Part shown: positions 16,653-24,729 of the stretch, one piece after another
How the letters are laid out: every line of letters begins with the position of its first letter
How positions within the stretch are numbered: the stretch's first letter is position 1
Origin: a virus
Reading direction: 5' to 3' (one strand)
IMG/VR virus record: IMGVR_UViG_3300036770_008111
Coordinates: 1 to 49,298 of that record
DNA length: 49,298 bases
Program-made: the position numbers and the translations under genes
Notes under the pieces: generated by a model
The model's input: the letters and a program-made list of their open reading frames with translations, nothing else
What the model was told of the DNA's origin: nothing
The model's database searches: none

Positions 16653-17299
16653 TGCCAGCCCATGATCCAATCATCTTTGACCTGATCCAGCCGCACAGCT
16701 CCCCAACTCTGCAACAGTTCTATGGCAGCATGCTGGCTGTATTGATTGCTGTAGGCATCGTGAGGTTTCTGCTCGACCACTACCACAGGACGACAACGAC
16801 GCAGGGTCTGTTCGGCTCCCTGTAACACACGGTATTCGAAACCTTCGCAGTCCATTTTCACATAATCCACACCGTCCAACTCGAGATCGTCCAGACGTCG
16901 TACTTCGATGTTGCCGTTGCCAATTGTGGCAGGATCAATGTGAGTATGTCCAGTGTTGCCCTCGGTGATGATCATGGTGGCTGTGGTATTTTCGTTGCCC
17001 AAAGCAAATGTCTGTAATTCGAGATTGTGGTGTGTCACATTACGAACCAGGCATTCGCGGAACATGGCCACAGGCTCAAAAGCCATCACACGTTGGAATC
17101 GCTGACATAGTCCACGGCTCCACAGCCCGACGTTGGCTCCTATGTCCAAGGCCAGCCCAAAGTTTTTCACATAGCCAAGGCTACGATTGCGTACTTGATA
17201 TTGATATTCAGCAGGTCCGCCCTTGCTAACACTCTTGTTCAGCATTTTTGGAAAGTGTGATTCGGTATCGGGAAACCACCACCCCATGAATTCATGCAT
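16649..17299 (-). CDS. FkbM-family SAM-dependent methyltransferase
   Basis: The protein has 216 residues. Motif I is LDIGANVGLWSRGL and the family hallmark VDYVKMDCEGFEYRVLQGAE is present near residue 150. FkbM-type enzymes O-methylate sugars or polyketides and are common in polysaccharide clusters. It overlaps the gene upstream by eight bases and the gene downstream by four, so it is part of a translationally coupled operon with glycosyltransferases. Methylation of the phage-directed glycan is the likely role. Confidence 0.9.
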   Translation of the reverse strand: MHEFMGWWFPDTESHFPKMLNKSVSKGGPAEYQYQVRNRSLGYVKNFGLALDIGANVGLWSRGLCQRFQRVMAFEPVAMFRECLVRNVTHHNLELQTFALGNENTTATMIITEGNTGHTHIDPATIGNGNIEVRRLDDLELDGVDYVKMDCEGFEYRVLQGAEQTLRRCRPVVVVEQKPHDAYSNQYSQHAAIELLQSWGAVRLDQVKDDWIMGWQ

Positions 17300-18101
17300 T
17301 TTTCAACTCCTTGTTTTCTTCCAGTATCCTGGCTGCGGTACCATTGGCCATCTCTTCGATGTGGAACTGGCCATAGGCCAGATGACAGGCCCAGGCATGC
17401 CTTTGGTCGTCGGTGGGCCACCATGGATCATCGATGGTGGCCAGATCTCGATTGGCCACAGGTGCAGCAGCATTGGCCGGTGCCAGCACAAAAGCTGGAA
17501 CACCAGTGATTATGCTTTCGGTGGCAGCAATGCTGTTGTAAGTGACCACGGCATGCACGTCGGTCAGGGCTGTTTCCACAGTGTTGGCGACTCGAGCTCT
17601 TCGGCTGGCCACACGTTCGCGGAATATGATTTCGCGATCAGTGTGCTGTTGGATCACACGTATGGTATCATCGATCCAGGCGCCGAGATCTATGCCATAA
17701 AACACACAAGGCTTTTCGTCGGGCGGAACCAGCATGATCTTGCTGCCGTGTCGGCGAGGCTGCAGATCTATGCGCAAACGACGCCAGCGGTCTGCGGGCC
17801 TTGACTGTACTGCACCGTGCTGCAGATCATTGTCCACTATCCTGTGCCAGAACTTCCAGCCATTGGGATTGGATCCTGTGATCTTGTTGCCAAAATAGCC
17901 CGAATCCATGTAACGGAACCGCCGTCCGTCCGCCCAACAACGCTTGATGATCTTGTGTTTCATGATGCCACGTATCACCACAGGATCCACGCCGTGATCA
18001 TAGTCCCACTGTTCTAACACCGTGGGCTTGGCACCAGATCCCATAGCAAGGGCATTGATATATCTATCAGTGCCGTACTTGCTGAGAAAGATCCAATTCA
18101 T
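17292..18101 (-). CDS. KpsC/KpsS-like glycosyltransferase, stand-alone version of the fused domain
   Basis: The 269-residue protein (MNWIFLSKYGT) is clearly related to the C-terminal half of the fusion at 13325. Shared blocks are VIRGIMKHKIIKRC, then FRYMDSGYFGN, MLVPP, AVVTYNSIAATESIITGVPAF, PANAAAPVANRDL and CHLAYGQFHIEEMANGTA. The order and spacing are preserved, so the two genes arose by duplication with fusion or fission. The start overlaps the preceding stop as ATGA. Confidence 0.75.
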   Translation of the reverse strand: MNWIFLSKYGTDRYINALAMGSGAKPTVLEQWDYDHGVDPVVIRGIMKHKIIKRCWADGRRFRYMDSGYFGNKITGSNPNGWKFWHRIVDNDLQHGAVQSRPADRWRRLRIDLQPRRHGSKIMLVPPDEKPCVFYGIDLGAWIDDTIRVIQQHTDREIIFRERVASRRARVANTVETALTDVHAVVTYNSIAATESIITGVPAFVLAPANAAAPVANRDLATIDDPWWPTDDQRHAWACHLAYGQFHIEEMANGTAARILEENKELKNA

Positions 18102-18880
18102 TGCCAGTAGGATTCTCTGCGCGGTACTACCAGATCCTTGAGCTTGCTGCGCCCTTGTCCCTTGCGCTTGCCTTTGAGATGATCTATGTAGGCTCCCCAC
18201 TCACAGTTGATCAATGGATGTCCTTCGCCGTTGATCAGGCCTGCGCTCCAGTTGAGCTCGCGCAAGGAAAAACGCTGACGCACTGCATCAAACACAAAGC
18301 TGTCATGCCACTCACTGAGGGTAAAAATGCCGTTTTCGGCATCGTCGTACATGCGCTGGAATTCGGCTAAGAACTCCCGAGTCACCGCAGATGTGAGATG
18401 CATGCCATAGAGTCCGCACTCAGTGAACTTGTTGCTGCGTCCAGCATAACAGAGATCTCGATCTGCAGGGAAGAAGCGATCCAGTTGAGCCACAGTGATT
18501 GGGCTGTGACAAACCATGTCACCGTCCATCCAGATCAACCATTCAGTGCCACAGGTCCGGGCAGCGTGAAATATGGCATAGACCTTGTGACTGAAACGCA
18601 CGGCCTGCCATTTAAAGGCCTTGCGTTCGCTGCCGGGCCCGATGTCGCCATTGGCTTTGGGCACATCGCGCCAACGAGTTTTAAAGGTCACCAATTCAGC
18701 ACTGGCATTCTCGAGGTCGATGATCTCGAGATTTGACGCAGAATAGGGCACTGCCACTCCTTCGGCATAGACTCGCAGACCCACGTCTCGGGGCCAGGTC
18801 TGCAGAAAAGTTTCAATCATCTTTCGACCATATTCTTCGTAGCCGGCCTGATTGAATGTGGTACATACAGTATATTTCAT
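18098..18880 (-). CDS. GT-A fold glycosyltransferase
   Basis: The protein has 260 residues from the ATG at 18880 (MKYTVCTTFNQAGYE). The metal-binding motif is WLIWMDGDMVCHS (DxD), preceded by the conserved block KAFKWQAVRFSHKVYAI. The frame is open well upstream, but a TAAATA promoter ends five bases before this ATG, fixing the start. It is the first gene of the minus-strand glycan operon. The C-terminus is very basic (KGKRKGQGRSKLKD), possibly for contact with a charged polymer. Confidence 0.8.
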   Translation of the reverse strand: MKYTVCTTFNQAGYEEYGRKMIETFLQTWPRDVGLRVYAEGVAVPYSASNLEIIDLENASAELVTFKTRWRDVPKANGDIGPGSERKAFKWQAVRFSHKVYAIFHAARTCGTEWLIWMDGDMVCHSPITVAQLDRFFPADRDLCYAGRSNKFTECGLYGMHLTSAVTREFLAEFQRMYDDAENGIFTLSEWHDSFVFDAVRQRFSLRELNWSAGLINGEGHPLINCEWGAYIDHLKGKRKGQGRSKLKDLVVPRRESYWQ

Positions 18881-18885
18881 AGGGA

Positions 18886-18891
18886 TATTTA
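18886..18891 (-). promoter_or_regulatory. late-type promoter core TAAATA, 5 nt before the ATG at 18880
   Basis: The minus strand reads ACTAAATA, CCCT-containing gap, then ATG, with no Shine-Dalgarno. It drives the four-gene glycan operon and sits immediately next to the GTG start of the divergent gene at 18892. Confidence 0.6.
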
Positions 18892-19743
18892 GTGATCCGT
18901 AGTGTGGCCTTTTTTCCTTCTCAGGCAGCTCGCAACAGCCCACCGATACTGTCGGCCATGACTGTAGCTCTGGCTCGATCCGGAATCCGGACGGTAGAAA
19001 ATAGTCGTGACTGTGATGCTGCCTTGATTTGGAGTGTGCTTTGGAACGGTCGCATGTCTGCCAACCAGCAGATCTATGAACACTATCGCGCACAGGGACG
19101 TCCGGTGATCGTGGTAGACATAGGTGCTCTTTATCGCGGAGAAACTTGGAAAGTAGCTGTGAATCATGTGAATCGACAAGGTTACTATGGGCATGAACAG
19201 GATCTTGACTGGGATCGACCTAGCAAACTTAGAATCAGTCTGGCCGAGCAACTTGGTCCAAAACCGCATATCGTGGTTGCTGCACAGCATGCACGCAGTT
19301 TGCAAGTGGCCGATATCGGTGATCAAGGCCAATGGATTCAGCAACAGATACAAAATCTGCGCCGCTACACCGATCGTCCCATACGTATCAGGCCACATCC
19401 GCGATCGAGGTTGAACATTGCACGCCTGCCTGCGGGTGTAGAAATAGAAGCACCCAAGGCAGTGCCCAACACCTATGACAGTTTTGACATGCACTTCAAC
19501 TGCCATGCTGTGGTCAATCATTGTTCGGGGCCGGGTATACAAGCTGCCATAGCAGGCTGTCGGCCCGTGGTGTCTGCGACTAGTTTGGCTGCACCCGTAG
19601 CAGTGAGCATGGCCGACATCGAACAGCCCTACGATCTGGATCGTGATCGATGGTTGGTAGAGATCTGCCACACCGAATACACCCTAGACGAATTGAAACA
19701 AGGATCATGGCTAAAAAGAATCGAGCTCGCACTGATCAAATGA
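18892..19743 (+). CDS. KpsC/KpsS-like glycosyltransferase
   Basis: The protein has 283 residues with a GTG start at 18892. It contains PIRIRPHPRS (RPHP motif), then VVNHCSGPGIQAAIAGCRPVV and a C-terminal block similar to the other KpsS-like proteins in the window (SLAAPVAVSMADIEQPYDLDR). The N-terminal half reads like the first Rossmann domain of a GT-B enzyme. Its start is one base from a divergent late promoter, leaving no room for a leader of its own. Its own promoter is not evident. Confidence 0.7.
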   Translation: MIRSVAFFPSQAARNSPPILSAMTVALARSGIRTVENSRDCDAALIWSVLWNGRMSANQQIYEHYRAQGRPVIVVDIGALYRGETWKVAVNHVNRQGYYGHEQDLDWDRPSKLRISLAEQLGPKPHIVVAAQHARSLQVADIGDQGQWIQQQIQNLRRYTDRPIRIRPHPRSRLNIARLPAGVEIEAPKAVPNTYDSFDMHFNCHAVVNHCSGPGIQAAIAGCRPVVSATSLAAPVAVSMADIEQPYDLDRDRWLVEICHTEYTLDELKQGSWLKRIELALIK

Positions 19744-20450
19744 CCGATGTGGCCTGTGTAATCCACGGAACCGGTTATGAGTGGATTTATGTGGAAAAAC
19801 TATATGCCATGGTCACACGGCAACTGCCCAGCGGCGTACGGTTCCATGTCTATACCGAACACGATAGATCAGTGCCACCGCACATGGTCAAACATTGTCT
19901 ACAAGAATGGCCCGGACTGTCGGGACCTAAAAAGAGTTGGTGGTACAAATTACAGTTGTTCGATCAACAGCATCATCGCGGCAATCTCTTGTATCTAGAT
20001 CTTGATGTGGTGGTGTTGAGAGATCTGTCCTGGGTGCGTGCGCTGGACACCAACTATGTTTGGGCGATCAGAGATTTCCGACACCTACAACGTATCAACT
20101 CGGGCGGTATGAACAGCAGCATGATGTGGTTCAACACCGAGCGTTTCGGTTGGATCTGGGACCAGGTTCGCGACAAAGATATCATGGAAGTGGCACGCCG
20201 GCATCGCGGCGGTGATCAGGAATACATCTACACCCAGCTCTCAGTGAATCAGCGTAGGTTTTTTGAGGATCGTTATTTCCAAAGCTACCGTTGGCAGGTG
20301 CAAGATGGCGGCTACGATTTCGCCCGCCGCGTACATCGACAACCCAATTTGGGTTCGCAGATAGCGCCAGAGACCGCGGTCATAGTGTTTCATGGCAACC
20401 CAAAACCGCATCAAGTCACGGATCCCGAGATACAGCAGCTCTGGGGCTAG
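19740..20450 (+). CDS. GT-A fold glycosyltransferase
   Basis: The 236-residue protein is read from the ATG at 19740, which forms an ATGA overlap with the upstream stop. An ATG at 19707 with AAGGA only two or three bases away is an alternative. The DxD motif is LLYLDLDVVVLRDL, and the acceptor-side block is SGGMNSSMMWFNTE. The last residues (VIVFHGNPKPHQV) match the C-terminal histidine motif of small GT-A enzymes. It closes the glycan region. Confidence 0.82.
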   Translation: MTDVACVIHGTGYEWIYVEKLYAMVTRQLPSGVRFHVYTEHDRSVPPHMVKHCLQEWPGLSGPKKSWWYKLQLFDQQHHRGNLLYLDLDVVVLRDLSWVRALDTNYVWAIRDFRHLQRINSGGMNSSMMWFNTERFGWIWDQVRDKDIMEVARRHRGGDQEYIYTQLSVNQRRFFEDRYFQSYRWQVQDGGYDFARRVHRQPNLGSQIAPETAVIVFHGNPKPHQVTDPEIQQLWG

Positions 20451-20451
20451 G

Positions 20452-20480
20452 TTGACCAATAATTGACTTCGCCATATAAT
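20452..20480 (+). promoter_or_regulatory. sigma70 promoter P1 for the AAA+ gene
   Basis: TTGACC (20452-20457) and a perfect TATAAT (20475-20480) are spaced by 17 bp. This is the best host-type promoter in the window and lies directly after the preceding stop codon. Confidence 0.8.
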
Positions 20481-20537
20481 CTAAGCATACACTAACAAAT
20501 GCCCAAAAAACGCACGAAAACAGCAGAAACACCAAGG

Positions 20538-20566
20538 TTGACCACAAATTCAATATTTTGTATACT
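20538..20566 (+). promoter_or_regulatory. sigma70 promoter P2 for the AAA+ gene
   Basis: TTGACC (20538-20543) and TATACT (20561-20566) are again 17 bp apart. With P1, 86 bp upstream, it forms a tandem pair. Confidence 0.75.
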
Positions 20567-20576
20567 AGTAGGACAG

Positions 20577-20582
20577 TAAATA
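20577..20582 (+). promoter_or_regulatory. late-type promoter core TAAATA upstream of the AAA+ gene
   Basis: AGTAAATA lies 30 bases before the ATG, followed by the Shine-Dalgarno AAAGGAG. Together with P1 and P2 this would give expression both early and late. Confidence 0.5.
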
Positions 20583-20612
20583 TCAACCCGCACTTTTCAA
20601 AGGAGCCAACCA

Positions 20613-21650
20613 ATGAGTGCAATCAAGATCAAGCAGGGTCAGTACCGCAACCATGTCATCAAAGACCAGGCATTTCAACTGGTGTCTGGATTCCAGACAG
20701 GTGCTCGCGGCGGCTATGTGACTGTGAAAAATCAAGGACATTTTGCTGGATGCCCAGACACCGTGCGCATCCGCGTGGATCACATCAACGACGTTGAATA
20801 TGTAAATGGAGAATCCGTGACTGCCAAAGACAGCCATGTAGTAGAATTCCGTGCCCCTGCACAGCCCGTGGAAACCGACGAACAGGCCATTGAGCGCATC
20901 CGCGAGCGTTTTGACATCCTGCATGAAATGACCAAAGCCGCCATCAGCGGTGACATCCGTGCCATGATCGTGTCGGGCCCTCCGGGCGTGGGCAAGAGCT
21001 ATGGTGTAGAGCAGGAGATTGAAAAGGCCACGCTGTTTGATCGCATGAGCAATAAAAAGCTCCGTGCCACCGTGGTCAAAGGCAGTGCCACGCCCATTGG
21101 CTTGTACCAGACCCTGTACAAGTATTCAGACTCCAACTCTGTGATCGTGTTCGATGACTGTGACGCAATCCTTTTAGATGATGTGAGTCTTAACCTGCTC
21201 AAAGGTGCCCTGGACTCGGGCAAGAAGCGGGTGATTTCTTGGCTGTCAGAGAGCAGTGCCTTGCGTCGCGAAGGCATCCCTGACCGCTTTGAGTTCAAAG
21301 GTTCCGTGATCTTCATCACCAACCTCAAGTTTGATAAGATGAAATCGCAGAAACTCAGGGACCACCTGGATGCCTTGCAGAGTCGTTGTCACTATCTGGA
21401 TCTCACCTTGGACACCATGCGCGACAAGATCCTGCGCATCAAGCAGATCGCCGACGACGGTGTGCTGTTCCAGGACTACGAGTTCGATGATATCACTCGC
21501 GGCTGCATCATCGACTTCATGGACTCCAACCAGAGTCGCTTGCGCGAGATGAGCCTACGTATGGCCCTGAAGATCGCAGACTTGGTCAAGAGCTTTCCCG
21601 GCAATTGGCGCCGTATGGCTGAGACCACTTGCATGAAGCCAGCAGCCTAG
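20613..21650 (+). CDS. AAA+ ATPase, function unknown
   Basis: The protein has 345 residues. Walker A is GPPGVGKS (122-129), Walker B VIVFDDCD (177-184), and sensor 1 lies in VIFITN (232-237). The N-terminal 80 residues form a basic beta-rich domain with the KOW-like phrase YVTVKNQGHFAGCPDTVRIRV. It does not look like the gp44 clamp loader, since no zinc module or SRC motif is seen. A remodelling or DNA-handling ATPase is the safest call. Three promoters precede it and tandem hairpins follow, so it is a one-gene transcription unit and probably strongly expressed. Confidence 0.85.
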   Translation: MSAIKIKQGQYRNHVIKDQAFQLVSGFQTGARGGYVTVKNQGHFAGCPDTVRIRVDHINDVEYVNGESVTAKDSHVVEFRAPAQPVETDEQAIERIRERFDILHEMTKAAISGDIRAMIVSGPPGVGKSYGVEQEIEKATLFDRMSNKKLRATVVKGSATPIGLYQTLYKYSDSNSVIVFDDCDAILLDDVSLNLLKGALDSGKKRVISWLSESSALRREGIPDRFEFKGSVIFITNLKFDKMKSQKLRDHLDALQSRCHYLDLTLDTMRDKILRIKQIADDGVLFQDYEFDDITRGCIIDFMDSNQSRLREMSLRMALKIADLVKSFPGNWRRMAETTCMKPAA

Positions 21651-21657
21651 TTCACTT

Positions 21658-21719
21658 CCTGGGCTTTCGGTTGGCTCCGGCCCAGGCTTTTACACAGGCA
21701 CTTCGGTGCCTGTTTTTTT
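21658..21719 (+). terminator. tandem hairpins ending in a rho-independent terminator
   Basis: The first hairpin pairs CCTGGGC (21658-21664) with GCCCAGG (21680-21686), with CGG/CCG inside the loop, and is followed by CTTTT. The second pairs CAGGCAC (21695-21701) with GTGCCTG (21706-21712) around a TTCG loop, followed by seven T. The second is a textbook intrinsic terminator. Confidence 0.9.
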
Positions 21720-21746
21720 GACTTGTGCTCACACTTTGTGTAAAAT
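21718..21746 (+). promoter_or_regulatory. sigma70 promoter giving a leaderless transcript for the gene at 21753
   Basis: TTGACT (21718-21723) and TAAAAT (21741-21746) are 17 bp apart. The -35 begins in the T-tract of the terminator. Six bases separate the -10 from the ATG, so the transcript should begin at the start codon. Confidence 0.75.
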
Positions 21747-21752
21747 ACTTGT

Positions 21753-22631
21753 ATGCCCCAACAACTGATCATGACTCTGGCCGGCACTCCGGATTTGGAG
21801 TTGGTGTTTGACATCATCGACTCTCCAGTGGCGCTGTTATGGTACCAGCGATGGTTGGCTGCCATACCTTATCCTTTGGACCATCCCGACAGGTTTTATG
21901 GTTTCGGCACCCGCGAACAAGAACGACAACAGGCTCTGAGCAAGATACAGAGATGTGTACAGACCATCAACGAATACCAGCCCATCATTCAACGGTCAAT
22001 CCACTCAGTGGATGATCAGGATACGTTGAATTACCTGCACCATATTTTTGAACATTATCATGGACTCTTGGATCAGCAATACACCGACTTTTGGCATGCG
22101 GCTCCTGGGTCAGTAAAACAGGCATTGGCTGAACTCAATCTGGCTGTTCATCGTTGCGAGTCTGTGCAACGACAGAATCGGCCGCGCGTGGTTTGTACCT
22201 GGTTTGGAGTGCCAAAAACTCATGAACTTGATCCTTATCTTGTGCAACGATATGGTGTGCTAGATCCTGGCTTTGGTACTGTGTGTCTCAACTATGTGGA
22301 AATAGGTAAAACCTTGCTGGCCCTGGCCAAGGATGACGATAAATATATTGCTCCGGAAGCATTTCAGCCTTTCCGGCATTACAGCGCAGACTTTGTTGTT
22401 AGATTCCATGACTTTTCTGAATCTGAGATCAGTGACAACCTTGCACTGTCAAGGGCATACTTTGCACAGCATCGGGAGTTTTTCCAGTCCCAAGGTTTTG
22501 AATCTGCAGACGATCCCGCACTCATGCCCCTACATTTTCCTATCGCCGAGCTCAGAGAAACCATGCCAAGACCTCAGCTTCTCCACGAAATAGCACAACG
22601 TCAGTACATCAAAAAAGTAGAGGTACAATGA
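21753..22631 (+). CDS. conserved phage protein of unknown function upstream of uvsW
   Basis: The 292-residue, mainly helical protein contains a histidine-rich stretch (NYLHHIFEHYHGLLD, about residues 93-107). A C-terminal segment holds FRHYSADFVVRFHDFSE. No catalytic motif is recognised and there is no signal or membrane segment. It is transcribed from a sigma70-like promoter without a leader, and its stop overlaps the uvsW start, so expression is tied to uvsW. The clustered histidines could bind a metal, but this is a guess. Confidence 0.75.
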   Translation: MPQQLIMTLAGTPDLELVFDIIDSPVALLWYQRWLAAIPYPLDHPDRFYGFGTREQERQQALSKIQRCVQTINEYQPIIQRSIHSVDDQDTLNYLHHIFEHYHGLLDQQYTDFWHAAPGSVKQALAELNLAVHRCESVQRQNRPRVVCTWFGVPKTHELDPYLVQRYGVLDPGFGTVCLNYVEIGKTLLALAKDDDKYIAPEAFQPFRHYSADFVVRFHDFSESEISDNLALSRAYFAQHREFFQSQGFESADDPALMPLHFPIAELRETMPRPQLLHEIAQRQYIKKVEVQ

Positions 22632-24091
22632 GCACTGCCACACTGATCATACGCGACGAAGTCAATGTCAAGATTGAAGGACTGGAACTGGATGCACGGC
22701 GCAGGTTGGTCAACCAATTCAAATACGATGTGCCATACGCGCGATACCTGCCGGCAGTGAGACTGGGCCGCTGGGACGGCAAGGTCAGCTACTTCCAGAT
22801 GGGTGGAAGCACTTATGTGAATCTCTTGCCCGAAATCTTGCCGGTGTTAGATGACATGGGCTATGACATCGAGCTGGATGACCAACGCGACTATCGTACC
22901 ACCTTTGAGTTTGAGCAGGTGCGCGAAGACACGTTCCAGCACATCGTCTGGCCCAAAGGACATCCGGCCGCAGGTGAACCCATCCTGATGCGGGACTATC
23001 AAGTAGAGATCGTCAACAACTTCCTGGCCAATCCGCAGTGCCTACAAGAAGTGGCCACAGGAGCGGGCAAGACCATCATGACAGCCGCCCTGAGTCACAG
23101 TGTCACGCCTTATGGTCGTAGCATAGTGATCGTGCCCAACAAGAGCCTTGTCACCCAGACAGAAAAGGACTATGTGAACATGGGCCTGGATGTGGGAGTG
23201 TTCTTCGGCGACAGGAAAGAGTTTGGCCGAACACACACCATCTGTACCTGGCAGAGTCTCAATGTGTTGCTCAAGAATACCAAGAATGCCACTGCCGACA
23301 TCACCATTGGCGAGTTCCTGGAAGGTGTGGTCTGCGTGATCGTGGACGAGGTACACATGGCCAAGGCCGATGCACTCAAGACCCTGCTCACAGGCGTGAT
23401 GTCACGAGTGCCGATCCGCTGGGGACTCACGGGAACCATACCCAAAGAAGAATACGAGTTCCGTAGCCTGCATGTGAGCCTGGGTCCAGTGATCAATCAA
23501 CTGGCTGCCAGTGAGCTGCAGGATCGCGGTGTGCTGGCTCAGTGCCATGTCAACATAGTACAGCTCGTGGACTATCAGGAACACACCAACTATCAAAGCG
23601 AGCTTAAATACCTCTTGGAAGAACCCGGTAGGTTGGATACCATGGCTAGATTGATACGCCAGGTCAACGAGACCGGCAATACTTTGGTGTTGGTGGATCG
23701 GGTGGCTGCAGGACATGCCTTGGTAGAACGTCTGGGAGATCGTGCAGTATTTGTTTCCGGAGCTACCAAAGCCGGAGAAAGGCAAGAACACTATGACGAA
23801 GTATCGGAGGCAACAGATAAAATCATTGTCGCCACCTATGGCGTGGCCGCTGTGGGAATCAACATTCCTAGGATCTTTAATCTTGTGCTCATCGAACCTG
23901 GCAAAAGTTTTGTCAGAGTTATCCAGTCAATTGGGCGAGGCATCAGAAAAGCCGAAGACAAAGACCATGTGCAGATCTGGGACATAACCTCCACATGCAA
24001 ATTCGCAAAACGGCATCTTACAAAACGCAAGAGCTACTATCGGGAGGCCAACTACCCATTCACACTCGAACGGCTGGAGTGGCACACATGA
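22628..24091 (+). CDS. uvsW: UvsW helicase (RNA-DNA and branched-DNA helicase)
   Basis: This 487-residue superfamily 2 helicase unwinds R-loops and Holliday junctions and drives T4 from origin- to recombination-dependent replication. The N-terminal DNA-binding domain includes YARYLPAVRLGRWDGKVSYF. Motifs are I ATGAGKT (143-149), II DEVH (240-243), III GLTGT (266-270) and VI IQSIGRGIRK near residue 435. Length matches T4 UvsW (about 500). Start and stop both overlap neighbours by four bases, and GAGGT upstream can act as ribosome site. Confidence 0.95.
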   Translation: MSTATLIIRDEVNVKIEGLELDARRRLVNQFKYDVPYARYLPAVRLGRWDGKVSYFQMGGSTYVNLLPEILPVLDDMGYDIELDDQRDYRTTFEFEQVREDTFQHIVWPKGHPAAGEPILMRDYQVEIVNNFLANPQCLQEVATGAGKTIMTAALSHSVTPYGRSIVIVPNKSLVTQTEKDYVNMGLDVGVFFGDRKEFGRTHTICTWQSLNVLLKNTKNATADITIGEFLEGVVCVIVDEVHMAKADALKTLLTGVMSRVPIRWGLTGTIPKEEYEFRSLHVSLGPVINQLAASELQDRGVLAQCHVNIVQLVDYQEHTNYQSELKYLLEEPGRLDTMARLIRQVNETGNTLVLVDRVAAGHALVERLGDRAVFVSGATKAGERQEHYDEVSEATDKIIVATYGVAAVGINIPRIFNLVLIEPGKSFVRVIQSIGRGIRKAEDKDHVQIWDITSTCKFAKRHLTKRKSYYREANYPFTLERLEWHT

Positions 24092-24729
24092 AGCGCAGAC
24101 CTTTGCTGGTAGTGGGAGACAGTTTTATGAGCCGAGACCCTGACTATCCCGGCCAGCACTGGAGCGAACTCATGCCCGAATGGCAGGTCACCAATCGTGC
24201 CCGCCCGGGATGGAGCAACGCTCTTATCTTTTTGGAAGTGGCAGAGGCCATCGAGCAAGCTCCTGACACAGCCATAGTACTGGGATTCACTGATCCGTTG
24301 CGCATCGAGTTTGCAGCCCGTGGTCGTCACGGCCAAGGAGTGGACTGGGTTACCAACAATCATGCACCCGTGCTCACGGCCGACGAGCGCCTGGCTCGCG
24401 ACTATTTCCACATCACTCGCGATCTGAGACTGGAAGCCATCAAGTCTGCTCAGCAGATATTGGGGCTGTTTTCGCTGTTGTCAACTCGTGGGAGCTTGTG
24501 GGCCTACAGTCTCATGGCCTACGAGCAGTTTTTGGTACAGTTGCCCGAAGTCATGAAACTGGAATTCCAACGCTATGCCACACACATGATCCCTTACAAT
24601 CTCGCCGAAGAAGGCAGGTGTTACTGGGGAATGACTTCACCGAGATATCATGTAAATGACGCAGAAATGCAACAGAGCTTTGCTAGAGCTGCCAACTCGT
24701 GTCTCATCACGCAGGCTCAGGCCGTGTGA
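24088..24729 (+). CDS. SGNH-like hydrolase, divergent
   Basis: The protein has 213 residues and begins RPLLVVGDSFMSRD, with GDSF giving the candidate nucleophile Ser12. RARPGWSNAL fits block II and VLGFTDPLRIEF the block III position, although the usual GxND is replaced. A clear DxxH is not present; YHVNDAEM near the end has a histidine only. It may be a degenerate member. The start (24088) overlaps the uvsW stop (ATGA), and the end converges on the next gene with 23 bases of overlap. Confidence 0.6.
   Translation: MKRRPLLVVGDSFMSRDPDYPGQHWSELMPEWQVTNRARPGWSNALIFLEVAEAIEQAPDTAIVLGFTDPLRIEFAARGRHGQGVDWVTNNHAPVLTADERLARDYFHITRDLRLEAIKSAQQILGLFSLLSTRGSLWAYSLMAYEQFLVQLPEVMKLEFQRYATHMIPYNLAEEGRCYWGMTSPRYHVNDAEMQQSFARAANSCLITQAQAV

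Noticed and set aside
18889-19671. 260-codon minus-strand frame opposite the KpsS-like gene
   Set aside because: The plus strand encodes the GT-B motifs; the antisense product has no recognisable pattern.
19707-19739. Earlier ATG for the GT-A gene at 19740
   Set aside because: AAGGA is only two to three bases away, too close, whereas 19740 forms the ATGA overlap seen at most junctions here.
20613-21650. Assignment of the AAA+ protein as the gp44 clamp loader
   Set aside because: It has an N-terminal beta domain and lacks the SRC arginine-finger motif of clamp loaders.
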